From: Comamonas sp. JUb58
GTDB taxonomy: Bacteria; Pseudomonadota; Gammaproteobacteria; Burkholderiales; Burkholderiaceae_C
Direction: 5' to 3'
NCBI RefSeq assembly: GCF_004364775.1
Contig: NZ_SOAL01000013.1
Coordinates: 1 to 64,000 of the forward strand
DNA length: 64,000 nt
Shown here: positions 27,879 to 36,288 of the stretch, piece after piece
Numbering within the stretch: position 1 is the stretch's first letter
Layout: every line of letters begins with the position of its first letter
Made by a program: the position numbers and the translations under genes
Notes under the pieces: model-generated
Databases searched by the model: none
What the model saw: only the letters and a program-made list of their open reading frames with translations
Told to the model about the DNA's origin: nothing

Positions 27879-28427
27879 TTACTGCTCGACCCGTATCACC
27901 TTAGCCAAATCGATACCCAAAGTCTGCGCTTTCTCCAGTAGGGCTTGCCGCTGAGTCTCCGGAATGTTCTTGCTGCGAGACAGAATCCACATGTAGTCCA
28001 GGCTGCTGCCGATGACCAAGGCGGTGTGGTACTGGTCATCAAGGCTGACCACGTTGTAGCCGCCGTAGAAGGGACCGAAGAACGAGACTTTCAACGCAGC
28101 CTTATCGGCCTGTCCGAGGAAGTGTGCCTTGCCTTCCGACTCGCGCCACTTCTGCTTGGCAGCGTCATAGCCACGGTTCAGCACGGTCACGCTGCCATCG
28201 CTATTCAGGCTGTAGGTAGCGGTCACCTGGGTCAGGCCTTTTTCAAAACGGTGGTCAATGCGTGCCAGCTCATACCAGGTACCCATGTACTTGCTGGCGT
28301 CAAAGTTGCTGACCGGCTGAACACCGTGGGGGACGGAAACGGCGCAACCGGGCAGCGCGACTGCGGAGCCAGTGATGAGCAGCGCCATGGCCGTGGCGCG
28401 GATGAGAGCACTTGTGGAGAAAGGCAT
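27879..28427 (-). CDS. blc: Lipocalin lipoprotein, Blc-like
   Basis: 182 residues. Bacterial lipocalins bind lipids or lysophospholipids and are usually anchored to the outer membrane under envelope stress. A signal peptide with a lipobox (LPGC, C28) precedes the lipocalin signature GTWYELARIDHRFEKG (about 49-64); FFGPFYGGYNVVSLD and YMWILSRS match Blc. AAGGAAA is well placed before ATG 28427. It lies 134 bases after the SDR gene on the same strand, so it may be the last gene of the long lipid operon or have its own promoter. Confidence 0.9.
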   Translation of the reverse strand: MPFSTSALIRATAMALLITGSAVALPGCAVSVPHGVQPVSNFDASKYMGTWYELARIDHRFEKGLTQVTATYSLNSDGSVTVLNRGYDAAKQKWRESEGKAHFLGQADKAALKVSFFGPFYGGYNVVSLDDQYHTALVIGSSLDYMWILSRSKNIPETQRQALLEKAQTLGIDLAKVIRVEQ

Positions 28428-28561
28428 CGTAGATTTCCTTTTGTGTCTAGGGCAGGGCCAAACGGGAGAAGTGGATGAACAAGCCTGGGGTCAGACTGGC
28501 CCACTGTTGGGCCTCCGGCAATGGGCGCGCATTACGTGCCGGTGTCATCCCGGACCCCGCA

Positions 28562-29353
28562 TCAAGCCTTGGTAATCCGCCGCACGCTGGCAAAGTACCA
28601 GCGGTCGGGCAGGCAGCGCAGCAGGCGCATCCAGCGGGTAAAGCGGCGGGGGAAGTTCATCTCGAACTGTCCGCGCGCCCAGCCTTGCAACATGTGCTGT
28701 GCGGCTTCGGCGGGGCTGATCAGTGCGGGCATGCGGAAGCTGTTCTGGGCAGTCAAGGGGGTCTCGACAAAGCCGGGGTTGATGATGGACACGCCCAGCC
28801 CTCTGGGGTGCAGATCCAGGTAGAGGTTTTCTGCCAGGTTGTTGAGTGCGGCCTTGGTGGGGCCATAGGCGAGCGACATCGGCAGCCCCCGGTAGCCGGC
28901 GACGCTGCCGACCAGCGCGATATGGCCTCGGCCCGCTTGCAGCAGCATCGGGAGGATGGCGTCCAGCACCTGCAGTACACCGACATAGTTGACGGCCAGG
29001 TGTTTCTGCATCTCGGGCAGGTCAAAGGCGGTGGCGCGCAGCGGCCGGTAGTGGCCTGCGCAGTACAGCACCAGGTCGGGCGCAGCACCCAGGGCGGTGT
29101 GTACCGCTTGCGCGGCAGCGGCCACGGTGTCGGGCTGGCTCACATCCAGCGCTAGTGCCAGGCAGCCTGGGCGGCCGCTGGCAAAGTCCTGCAGCGCAGC
29201 AACATCCCGGGCCGATACGATGACGCGTGCGCCCCGGGCTTGCAGTGCCTCAGCGGTGGCCCGGCCAATGCCGGTGGAGGCGCCGATGATCCACACCGAC
29301 TGGCCTTGCCAATCGGCCATCGGCGGATTGAGCTGGGCTTGCAGCAGCGACAT
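28562..29353 (-). CDS. Short-chain dehydrogenase/reductase (SDR) in lipid operon
   Basis: 263 residues. A classical SDR: cofactor motif IIGASTGIGRAT (about 22-33), CAGHYRP, catalytic Ser in ALVGSVAGYRG and the active pair AYGPTKAALNN (Y-x3-K). An NAD(P)-linked oxidation or reduction is certain; the substrate is unknown, though the operon implies a modified fatty acyl or lipid. The C-terminus (FPRRFTRWMRLLRCLPD) is basic and amphipathic and may touch the membrane. Its ATG shares a base with the DUF3833 stop (TAATG), indicating coupling. Confidence 0.9.
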   Translation of the reverse strand: MSLLQAQLNPPMADWQGQSVWIIGASTGIGRATAEALQARGARVIVSARDVAALQDFASGRPGCLALALDVSQPDTVAAAAQAVHTALGAAPDLVLYCAGHYRPLRATAFDLPEMQKHLAVNYVGVLQVLDAILPMLLQAGRGHIALVGSVAGYRGLPMSLAYGPTKAALNNLAENLYLDLHPRGLGVSIINPGFVETPLTAQNSFRMPALISPAEAAQHMLQGWARGQFEMNFPRRFTRWMRLLRCLPDRWYFASVRRITKA

Positions 29354-29928
29354 TACTCCGACCCCTTGGTGAAGGAGATGGTCAGATCGCCCAGGTGGAT
29401 GCCGAACTTGCTCATCGCTGTGCGGTTGAGCATGGTGCGCCCGTCCATCAGGTACATCCAGTCGTCCATTCGCACATTCCAGACCCGGCCGTTCACCGGC
29501 AAGGCCAGCACATAGTTCCAGTGCAGCGCGTTGCCGGCGGCCTGGCCCGTGGCAGGGCCGACGACATCCCCCGCCTGGCCGCTGTAGCGGCCCTCACCCA
29601 GGTACTGGATGTGCCAGGTGCGTTCCTGCGTCGTGCCATCGCTGTAGACAAAGTGCTCTTCCAGCACGCCCTCATTGCCGGTCCACTTGCCGGTCATCTG
29701 CACGGTAAAGCGCTTGACCACCTTGCCCTGGCGGTCGGTGAACATCCCATGCGCCGTGAGCGGGCCGTTGAAATACTGGCGCAGGTCCAGCGCCGGGCGC
29801 TCCTGGGCATAGTCCTCGACCGAGGGGCTGGCGCAGGCGCTGAGCAGCGCCAGCGTGCCGACCAGGGCCAGGCCGATTCCGGCGCGCCGCAGGGTGATGA
29901 AGCGGTGGGTGCTTGGCGTGGATGTCAT
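29353..29928 (-). CDS. DUF3833 lipoprotein
   Basis: 191 residues. Signal peptide with lipobox LSAC (about C32), then a DUF3833 domain containing YFNGPLTAHGMFTDRQGKVV, MTGKW and WNVRMDDWMYLMDG. The family is of unknown function but recurs next to CFA-synthase-type methyltransferase genes, as here. GGAGG at the end of the MFS gene gives a good ribosome-binding site, and only 2 bases separate the genes, so this gene is coupled to the transporter upstream. Confidence 0.88.
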   Translation of the reverse strand: MTSTPSTHRFITLRRAGIGLALVGTLALLSACASPSVEDYAQERPALDLRQYFNGPLTAHGMFTDRQGKVVKRFTVQMTGKWTGNEGVLEEHFVYSDGTTQERTWHIQYLGEGRYSGQAGDVVGPATGQAAGNALHWNYVLALPVNGRVWNVRMDDWMYLMDGRTMLNRTAMSKFGIHLGDLTISFTKGSE

Positions 29929-29930
29929 CG

Positions 29931-31220
29931 TTACCTCCAGGAGGGTTGCAGGCGCTCAGCGCGCCAGAGAGAAGCCAGGGCCAATAGCTTGAGCAGGCAG
30001 GGCAGGCCGCCATAGGCCCAGGCCAGCGCCTGCAGACCGGCGGTGTCGGTGCTGCCGCTGTGGTAGCCGGCAACGGCGAGCAGCGGCAGGCAGAGCCCGG
30101 CGGCAAGGGCCAGGTTGAGCTTGGTGGCACAGGCCCACCAGCCCAGGTAGCGCCCGTCGCCGGATCCCCCATGGCCCGATTCGTGGATCACACCGGTAAG
30201 CAGCGCGCCGGGCACCGCCAGGTCGGCGCCCAGCGCCAGGCCGCTGGCGATGCAGATGGCCGCAAAGGCCCAGGCATCCCCCGCGCCCAGCAAGGATGCG
30301 GAGAAAAAGGCGATGACGCTAGCCAGCATGCCGGCGCGCCAGCTGGGCGCCAGGCCCCAGCGGGCCACCGCTTTGACCCACAGCGGCAGGCCAAGTGCCG
30401 CAGCGGCGAAGTAGCACAGCAAGAACAGCGGCAGCAGCTCGGGCGCCTGGAGCCGGTCTACGACAAAGAAGGGCAAGAGCGTGGCCGGTATTGCCGCGGC
30501 AATGCCGTTGAGCATGAAGACCGACAGCAGCCGGCGAAACGCGGCATCGCGCCAGGGCGCGGCCTGGGGCAGGGCATCACGCTGCGTGGCCAGTACGCCG
30601 GCATGCGCAGCGTCAGCGAGCGGATCGCGCAGCCGGTACAAGCCCAGCAAACCCAGGCCCAGCGCGGCCAGCAGCACGGCACTGGTCGCATCCATGCCCA
30701 GCAGGCTGGGCAGCACACTGGCAACGAGCACGCCCAGCAAGGTGGCGCCCTCGCGCCAGGCCGTCACCTGCGTGCGCCAGGCAGCCTGGCCACCCCAGCG
30801 GGTGCCCCAGGTCTGGTGCAGGATGGCGACCGCGCTGTAGGCCACCGTGCTCAGCAGCAGGCAGGCGGCGAGCCAGCCCAGCATCTGGAACGGGTTGCTG
30901 GTGGGCGGGTGCCAGAGCGCAAAAAACCCCAAGGCCATGGCCAGACTGCCCAGCGCCGCCACCAGCCAGGCAGCATGCCGCCCGCGCTGCAGCAGGCGGT
31001 CCGCCAGGCGGCCCAGCGCCGGGTCCAGCAGCGCATCAAAGGCCCGGGTGGCGAGCAGCACAGCGCCCAGGCCGGCCAGCGGCGCGCCGGCCACGGCCGC
31101 ATAGTAGTGGGGCAGGGTCACGTATAGAGGCAGCGATACAAAGGCCAGCGGTGCCGCCAGCGCGCCATAGGCCAGCCCTGTGCGCCAAGAAAGCGCTTGC
31201 TGAACCGGGATGGCGTTCAT
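29931..31220 (-). CDS. GPH/MFS-type membrane transporter in lipid operon
   Basis: 429 residues, about 12 predicted membrane helices. The N-terminal part RAFDALLDPALGRLADRLLQRG is the loop 2-3 motif of the glycoside-pentoside-hexuronide (MelB-like) branch of the major facilitator superfamily. A homologous 'sugar:cation symporter' sits in the same operon type in other proteobacteria, where it is more likely to handle lipids or lipid precursors than sugars. The start is ATG 31220, 12 bases after the chalcone-isomerase-like gene. The substrate is unknown. Confidence 0.85.
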   Translation of the reverse strand: MNAIPVQQALSWRTGLAYGALAAPLAFVSLPLYVTLPHYYAAVAGAPLAGLGAVLLATRAFDALLDPALGRLADRLLQRGRHAAWLVAALGSLAMALGFFALWHPPTSNPFQMLGWLAACLLLSTVAYSAVAILHQTWGTRWGGQAAWRTQVTAWREGATLLGVLVASVLPSLLGMDATSAVLLAALGLGLLGLYRLRDPLADAAHAGVLATQRDALPQAAPWRDAAFRRLLSVFMLNGIAAAIPATLLPFFVVDRLQAPELLPLFLLCYFAAAALGLPLWVKAVARWGLAPSWRAGMLASVIAFFSASLLGAGDAWAFAAICIASGLALGADLAVPGALLTGVIHESGHGGSGDGRYLGWWACATKLNLALAAGLCLPLLAVAGYHSGSTDTAGLQALAWAYGGLPCLLKLLALASLWRAERLQPSWR

Positions 31221-31232
31221 GGCGGACCGTCC

Positions 31233-31802
31233 TCAGCCCTGGCCCAGCAGCGCGGCGCGCAGCGCCGGTGCGCTGGTTTGCTCCGACAGCCAGATGCCAA
31301 AGAACAGGCGCGCATACAGCGCATCGTCAATGGTGGCGGTCTCGCGCCCGTTGTACAGAAAAACGACCTTGCCTGTGCCGTCGTTCAGGCCCAGCAGGCG
31401 GTCCTGCGCCACCACATCGGGAAAGGCCTGCTTCATCATGCGCAGCCACTGGCGGCCCTGCTCCTCGGAGAAGGGCGCAACGCGGCGCATCTCGGCGATG
31501 GAGCGCTCCGCAATGGCCTCGCCCTCCAGCTTGCGGTCATAGACCAGCTCCAGCGCAAAGGGCTGGCGTGCGTAGTCCAGCGGGTTGAAGCCGGCAGCGG
31601 CCCACAGGCGCGCCTCATACACCCGCAGCCCAAAGAACCGCAGCACACCGGTGCCGACCAGGCGCGCGCCCGGCAAGGTGCTGCCCAGCTCGGCAGGGAT
31701 GGCAGGAGTGGCGGCGAGGAGGTCGTGGGTCATGGCAGTCATGGAAAGAGCAAGAAGGCTGGCGCCCCAGCCCAGGGCTTGGCGTCGGCGGAGGTCAGGC
31801 AT
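31233..31802 (-). CDS. Chalcone-isomerase-like exported protein
   Basis: 189 residues. The N-terminus (MPDLRRRQALGWGASLLALS) has an arginine run and a hydrophobic segment, so it is likely exported, possibly by Tat. The body matches the chalcone isomerase-like fold: LVGTGVLRFFGLRVYEARLW and the later IDDALYARLFFGIWLSEQT. Bacterial members lack flavonoid activity and are thought to bind fatty acids, fitting the operon. Its ATG lies inside the end of the cfa-like gene (8-base overlap). An upstream M in the longer ORF is an unrelated frame of the cfa gene. Confidence 0.85.
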   Translation of the reverse strand: MPDLRRRQALGWGASLLALSMTAMTHDLLAATPAIPAELGSTLPGARLVGTGVLRFFGLRVYEARLWAAAGFNPLDYARQPFALELVYDRKLEGEAIAERSIAEMRRVAPFSEEQGRQWLRMMKQAFPDVVAQDRLLGLNDGTGKVVFLYNGRETATIDDALYARLFFGIWLSEQTSAPALRAALLGQG

Positions 31803-33066
31803 GGTCGGGCCTGCGCAACGTGAACTGGACCACATCGGTGTTGCCCATGTCGAACGAGGCCTCGCAGTAGGCAAGGTAGAAGCGCCAGATGCGCAAAAAG
31901 CGTTCATCAAAGCCCTGCGCGCGGATGGCATCGATCTGCTGCTCAAAGGCCTGGCGCCAGCGCCGCAGCGTTTCGGCATAGTCGCTGCCAAAGTGCAGCT
32001 TCTTCTCCACCGTCAAGCCGGCGCGGCGCGCTTCGCGCTCAAAGGCCGGGACGCTGGGCAGCAAGCCGCCGGGGAAGATGTACTGCTGGATGAAATCGGT
32101 GGAGCGCAGGTAGCGCGCAAACAGGTCATCGCGCAAGGTGATGGATTGCACGCAGGCATAGCCACCGGGCTTGAGGCACTGGCGCAGCGACTGGAAATAG
32201 CTCTGCCAGTACTCCTGGCCCACCGCTTCAAACATCTCGATGGACACGATGGCATCAAAGGGCTGCGACTGGTGCTGGGCCGCCAGATCGCGGTAGTCCT
32301 GGTAGCGCAGATCGACCTGGGCTTGCAGCCCCGCTTGCGCAATGCGCTCCAGGCCCCATTGGCGCTGTTCGCGCGACAAGGTCACCCCGGTCACCTGGGC
32401 GCCAAACTCGGTGGCGGCGGTCTGGGCCAGAGCGCCCCAGCCGCAGCCAATCTCCAGCAGGCGCTGGCCGGGCTGCAGCCCGGTCTCTTGCAAGGCCCGG
32501 CGCATCTTGGCCTGCTGGGCCTGCCGCAGATCGGCCTGTGCCAGCGCAGTGCCGCTGCGCCCCTCGAACCAGGCCGCGCTGTAGTTCATGCTCGGGTCTA
32601 GGAACAGGCGGTAGAAATCATTGCCCAGGTCATAGTGGGCATGGATGTTGCGGGCACTTCCCGAGCGGGTGTTGCGGTTGAGCAGGTGGCGCAGGCGGAA
32701 GCCCAGCCGGCCCCACCAGTGGCCATACACGAGGCTCTCCATGTGGTCTCGGTTGGCGATGCACAGGCGCAGCAGCGCGGTCAGATCGTGGCTGTCCCAC
32801 TGGCCGTCGATATAGCCTTCGGCCAGGCCGATATCGCCCGAGCGCTGCACGCGCTCCAGCGCCTCCCAATCCTGGATGGCACAGCGTGCATCGGCCTGCG
32901 CTGCGGGCTGTTGGCTGAAGTGCCGCAGTTTCCCATCGGGCAGTTGCAGGTCCAGCTGGCCGCAGGGCAGTTGTTCCAGCAGCTGCAGCACCTGGCGCGC
33001 GCTGCGGGGGATGGAGCGTCCAGCTTGGGCGGACGGGCTCGGCAGGGATGCAGTGGTGGAGTTCAT
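31795..33066 (-). CDS. Cyclopropane-fatty-acyl-phospholipid synthase-family methyltransferase
   Basis: 423 residues. SAM-dependent enzyme acting on the double bonds of phospholipid acyl chains at the membrane surface. The SAM site is LLEIGCGWGALAQTAA (about 204-219); HAHYDLGNDFYRLFLD, SIEMFEAVGQEYW and FIQQYIFPGGLLPS are CFA-synthase hallmarks. In the homologous alpha-proteobacterial locus such a protein methylates instead of cyclopropanating, so either product is possible. Both ends overlap neighbours by 4-8 bases, showing tight coupling. Confidence 0.92.
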   Translation of the reverse strand: MNSTTASLPSPSAQAGRSIPRSARQVLQLLEQLPCGQLDLQLPDGKLRHFSQQPAAQADARCAIQDWEALERVQRSGDIGLAEGYIDGQWDSHDLTALLRLCIANRDHMESLVYGHWWGRLGFRLRHLLNRNTRSGSARNIHAHYDLGNDFYRLFLDPSMNYSAAWFEGRSGTALAQADLRQAQQAKMRRALQETGLQPGQRLLEIGCGWGALAQTAATEFGAQVTGVTLSREQRQWGLERIAQAGLQAQVDLRYQDYRDLAAQHQSQPFDAIVSIEMFEAVGQEYWQSYFQSLRQCLKPGGYACVQSITLRDDLFARYLRSTDFIQQYIFPGGLLPSVPAFEREARRAGLTVEKKLHFGSDYAETLRRWRQAFEQQIDAIRAQGFDERFLRIWRFYLAYCEASFDMGNTDVVQFTLRRPDHA

Positions 33067-33815
33067 CGTGTGACGAAGCGCTTGGGCTCGGTGGGTTTGC
33101 GGTGGAAAGGCAGGCGTTTGAACCAGAGGCGCAGCGCCTGCCAGTGGATGCGGAGCACGACGCCCCAGGTCATCAAGGGGATGCCCCAGAATGCGCGCCG
33201 CACGCTGGCAGGGGTCAAGGGCTGGAGCGTGCCTGCGACGCCGGTGCGCAGCAGTGGGCCGGCCTCGTCATGCAGATCGACCTGCACGAGGTTGCGGTTG
33301 TCGCTGCGCACAAAGCGGAAGCGGTACTCACCCTGGACCGTACAAAACGGCGATACATGGAAGCACTTGGCCGCCACCTGCTCCGTGCCCCAGGCCAGAT
33401 CGGGCCCGGCCAGCAGGTAGGCATGGCGTTCGCCAAAGGTGTTGTTGACCTCGGCCAACACCGCTGCCAGCGAACCATCGGCGCGGTGCGCATACCAGAA
33501 GCTGACCGGCTTGAAGGCATAGCCCAGCACGCGGGGGAAGGTGTGCAGCCAGACCTCGCCGACCGCATCCTTGATGCCTTCTTGCTGCAGCAGCTGGTCA
33601 AACCAGGCCAGGCAGTCCGCGCTGCCGTCGCCGTGGTCGCGGTCATAAAAGCTGATCGCGGCGCGCCGGTTGCGGCGCAGCAGCGCATCGGGCTGGTCAC
33701 GCAAGCTGCGCAAAGGCAGCAGCAGGAAATACCCGGGGTAGCGGAAGGCATGCACCACCGGGCGCAAGCGCTGGTGCCAGATGTGGCCAAAGCCGATCAG
33801 CGAGCGGTTGCTCAT
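33063..33815 (-). CDS. DUF1365 protein
   Basis: 250 residues, no signal peptide. The family core is visible: GHIWHQRLRPVVHAFRYPGYFLLL near the start, then VLGYAFKPVSFWYAH and AEVNNTFGERHAYLL. DUF1365 proteins nearly always accompany a flavin amine oxidase and a CFA-type methyltransferase and may present or bind the acyl substrate; no activity is proven from sequence. Starts at ATG 33815 within the end of the oxidase gene (ATGA overlap) and ends with another ATGA overlap onto the cfa-like gene. Confidence 0.9.
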   Translation of the reverse strand: MSNRSLIGFGHIWHQRLRPVVHAFRYPGYFLLLPLRSLRDQPDALLRRNRRAAISFYDRDHGDGSADCLAWFDQLLQQEGIKDAVGEVWLHTFPRVLGYAFKPVSFWYAHRADGSLAAVLAEVNNTFGERHAYLLAGPDLAWGTEQVAAKCFHVSPFCTVQGEYRFRFVRSDNRNLVQVDLHDEAGPLLRTGVAGTLQPLTPASVRRAFWGIPLMTWGVVLRIHWQALRLWFKRLPFHRKPTEPKRFVTR

Positions 33816-35158
33816 GCGGCCTCCTCGAGCGCAGGCGCTTGCAGGGCTGGCGCTGTGCCGGCCAGCGACTGGCACAGGCTCTCAGCAGCAGCCAGGCCGG
33901 AGCGCAGCCCGTCCTCATGGAAGCCGTAGCCGCACCAGGCGCCGCAGTACCAGGTGCTCAGCTGGCCCTGCAGTTGGGGCAGCTGGCGCTGGGCCAAGAT
34001 GGCCGCCTGGTCAAACACCGGGTGGCTGTACTGGATGCGGGAATGCACCTGGTCTGCGGCAATCGGCCGCGCCGGGTTGAGCGACACCAGCACCGGCTGC
34101 TGCCAGGGCAGGGGCTGGAGCTGGTTGATCAGGTAGTGCAGGCAGACGCCCGCTTGCTCGGTGCTGGATGCGGCGGCGCGCTCGTAGTTCCATGCGGCCC
34201 AGGCCGCCTGGCGCTGGGGCAGCACGCTGCTGTCGGTGTGCAGGACCGCCTCGTTGGGCTGGTAGCGGATGCTGCCGAGCACCGCGCGCTCTGCGGCCGT
34301 CGCACCATCGCCCAGCAGCTGCAAGGCCTGGTCGCTGTGGCAGGCCAGAACCACCGCGTCAAACCATTCGGCGCCCTGCGCCATCTGCACCATCACGCCC
34401 TGCGGATGGCGCTGCAGGCCGAGCACCGGCGTGTTCAGGCGCGCTTCGTGGCGGCCATCCTGCGTTAAGCGGGCCAGCAGGCGGCGCACATACTGGCGTG
34501 AGCCGCCGCGCACGCTGTACCACTGCGGCCGGTCGCGCACCTGGATCAGGCCGTGGTTGTGGCAGAAGCGAATCATCGTGGCGATGGGGAAGTGCAGCAT
34601 CTGGTCTGTGGGGCAAGACCAGATGCAGCCCAGCATCGGCAGCAGGTAGTCGCTGCGGAACGCGGCAGAGAAGCGGTGCTGATCCAAGAATGCAGCGATC
34701 GAGGCCGTCATCTCCGCCTCGGCCTGGCGCTCGGCGATCTCGGTGGTCAGCTGGTTGAAGCGGGCGATGTCGCGCAGCATGCCCCAGAAGCGCGGGCGCA
34801 GCAGGTTGCGTTTTTGGGCAAACACGCTGCCCAGGGAGCGGCCACTCCATTCCAGCGCAGATGCCCCGTTGGCAGCGGGCACCTGGACGGAGAACGACAT
34901 CTCGGAGGCCACCGTATCGACCTGCAGGTCTTGGAAGAGCTGGGTCAGCAAGGGGTAGGTGCGGTGGTTGAACACCAGAAAGCCGGTGTCCACGCCATGC
35001 GTGATGCCATCCAGACTCAGGTCCACCGTGTTGGCATGGCCGCCGAAATGGCTGCCGCCCTCCAACAGGCAGACCCGGTGCGAAGTCTGCGAGCCGGCCA
35101 GGTGGGTAGCAGCGGCCAGCCCAGAAATCCCCGATCCGATGACAGCGATGCGTTGCAT
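33812..35158 (-). CDS. Flavin amine oxidase-type FAD oxidoreductase (lipid operon leader)
   Basis: 448 residues. A Rossmann dinucleotide motif starts at residue 3 (IAVIGSGISGLAAATHLA), followed by EGGSHFGGHANTV, the FAD-contact helix of phytoene-desaturase-like enzymes. C-terminal GAWCGYGFHEDGLRSGLAAAESL completes the flavin site. Homologues in Rhodobacter are reported to desaturate methylated acyl chains; here the role is inferred. ATG 35158 is the real start because the longer frame to 35188 runs into the promoter region. First gene of an eight-gene operon, divergent from a TetR regulator. Confidence 0.9.
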   Translation of the reverse strand: MQRIAVIGSGISGLAAATHLAGSQTSHRVCLLEGGSHFGGHANTVDLSLDGITHGVDTGFLVFNHRTYPLLTQLFQDLQVDTVASEMSFSVQVPAANGASALEWSGRSLGSVFAQKRNLLRPRFWGMLRDIARFNQLTTEIAERQAEAEMTASIAAFLDQHRFSAAFRSDYLLPMLGCIWSCPTDQMLHFPIATMIRFCHNHGLIQVRDRPQWYSVRGGSRQYVRRLLARLTQDGRHEARLNTPVLGLQRHPQGVMVQMAQGAEWFDAVVLACHSDQALQLLGDGATAAERAVLGSIRYQPNEAVLHTDSSVLPQRQAAWAAWNYERAAASSTEQAGVCLHYLINQLQPLPWQQPVLVSLNPARPIAADQVHSRIQYSHPVFDQAAILAQRQLPQLQGQLSTWYCGAWCGYGFHEDGLRSGLAAAESLCQSLAGTAPALQAPALEEAA

Positions 35159-35214
35159 GAAAGGACCCCCTGTAGATGCAACAGCCAAACGTTTGAACCT
35201 TTAAGATCAATTGT

Positions 35215-35230
35215 TGAACTGATGAGTTCA
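35215..35230. promoter_or_regulatory. Inverted repeat upstream of the lipid operon
   Basis: TGAACT-GATG-AGTTCA (6-bp arms) lies 57 bases upstream of the operon start codon, in the AT-rich divergent promoter region shared with tetR. It may be a second regulator site. Confidence 0.35.
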
Positions 35231-35270
35231 CACTATAAACCACGAATGTCAAAAATGCACCATTTAGTTT

Positions 35271-35295
35271 TTTTATGACCTGCGACGTCATAAAA
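35271..35295. promoter_or_regulatory. Probable TetR operator (9-bp-arm inverted repeat)
   Basis: TTTTATGAC-CTGCGAC-GTCATAAAA is a perfect inverted repeat ending 7 bases before the tetR start codon and about 113 bases upstream of the lipid operon. Position and symmetry fit an autoregulatory TetR-family site that could also control the divergent operon. Confidence 0.6.
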
Positions 35296-35302
35296 TGGCG
35301 GC

Positions 35303-35953
35303 ATGAATGCTCGGTCTGCCATCAAGGAACAAATACAGCGTGTGCGTGAAGAGGCCATCGTGACGGCGGTAAACCGCCTGCTCGCGACCAAGGGCTACGA
35401 CGCCATGACCGTCGACGAGGTGGCGGCGGAGGCGGGCATGGCCAAGGCCAGCCTCTACAAGCTGTTCACGTCGAAGGAAGAATTGGCCGGCGCCGCCATG
35501 GTCGGGGTGCTGGACCGCGCCCTGGCCTTTGTCGATGGCTTGCGCAACGCTGCCGATGAGGCGGCCGAAGCCGGCCAGCCCATCGCGGCACTGGCGCAGT
35601 TGAAGGCGGTGGTGGGCTGGGCCATGCGCACCCAGCTGGAAGGGCAGATGCCCTCGCTGCCGGCGCAAAACTCCAACCTCAGCGCCTCGCTGCAGTCCAA
35701 CGATGCCTATATGGACCGGCTGATTGCGCTGAGCAACCGGCTGAGCACCTGGATCACCCAGGCCCAGACCAGCGACCAGCTGCCAGCGGCCTTGCCGGCC
35801 GAGCTGGTGCTCTACACCTTGTTTGCACGTGCCTGCGACCCGGTGCTGGGCCTGCTCAAGGAATCGGGCCAGTACACCGATGACCAGATCATCGACTGGG
35901 TGACGGGCACCACCTTTAATGGCCTGGTCGGCCCTGCGGCAGCTATCGCTTGA
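35303..35953 (+). CDS. TetR/AcrR-family transcriptional regulator
   Basis: 216 residues. The N-terminal DNA-binding domain (about 15-60) contains the helix-turn-helix MTVDEVAAEAGMAKASLYKLFTSKEEL; the remainder is the ligand-binding and dimer domain. It diverges from the lipid operon across a region with two inverted repeats and most likely represses it and itself. There is no classical ribosome-binding site before ATG 35303, where the inverted repeat would mask the site when bound. Its last codons and stop fall inside the duplicated DNA starting at 35947. Confidence 0.88.
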   Translation: MNARSAIKEQIQRVREEAIVTAVNRLLATKGYDAMTVDEVAAEAGMAKASLYKLFTSKEELAGAAMVGVLDRALAFVDGLRNAADEAAEAGQPIAALAQLKAVVGWAMRTQLEGQMPSLPAQNSNLSASLQSNDAYMDRLIALSNRLSTWITQAQTSDQLPAALPAELVLYTLFARACDPVLGLLKESGQYTDDQIIDWVTGTTFNGLVGPAAAIA

Positions 35954-36119
35954 CCGAGGCGTTGCGCCGCAGCCAGCGCATCAAGACGCCAATCGCCGGT
36001 AATTTCTCGTACAGCTCTTCTGCCGCGTCCCAGTCGTCGCGGTGATGGGCCCTCGTCCTTGGGTATCGATGCGCAGCAACGAGGTGTCGTAGATACACTG
36101 GGGCGCTTGCGCGTGCTAG
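35943..36119 (-). pseudogene. Duplicated 3' fragment of the NTF2-like gene
   Basis: On the minus strand this segment encodes AHHRDDWDAAEELYEKLPAI and onward to NASVKR and a stop, nearly the same as the end of the intact gene at 36116-36580. A one-base deletion relative to the intact copy shifts the frame near its 5' end, so there is no start and no function is expected. See the tandem repeat entry. Confidence 0.82.
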
Positions 36120-36288
36120 CGCTTGACCGAGGCGTTGCGCCGCAGCCAGCGCATCAAGACGCCAATTGCCGGTAATTTTTCGTACAGCTCTTCTGCCGCA
36201 TCCCAGTAGTCGCGGTGATGGGCCACGCGACCGACGGCATCGATGTGCAGCAACGAGGCGCCGTAGATGCACTGGGGCGCTTGCGCGT
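35947..36288. repeat. Tandem duplication, 168 + 169 bp
   Basis: 35947-36114 and 36120-36288 are near-identical direct copies, offset by 173 bases. They agree except for about eight scattered changes and one patch of roughly 20 bases (36052-36071 in the first copy) that includes a one-base indel. The duplication repeats the last 56 or so codons of the NTF2-like gene and reaches into the tail of tetR. Confidence 0.9.
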
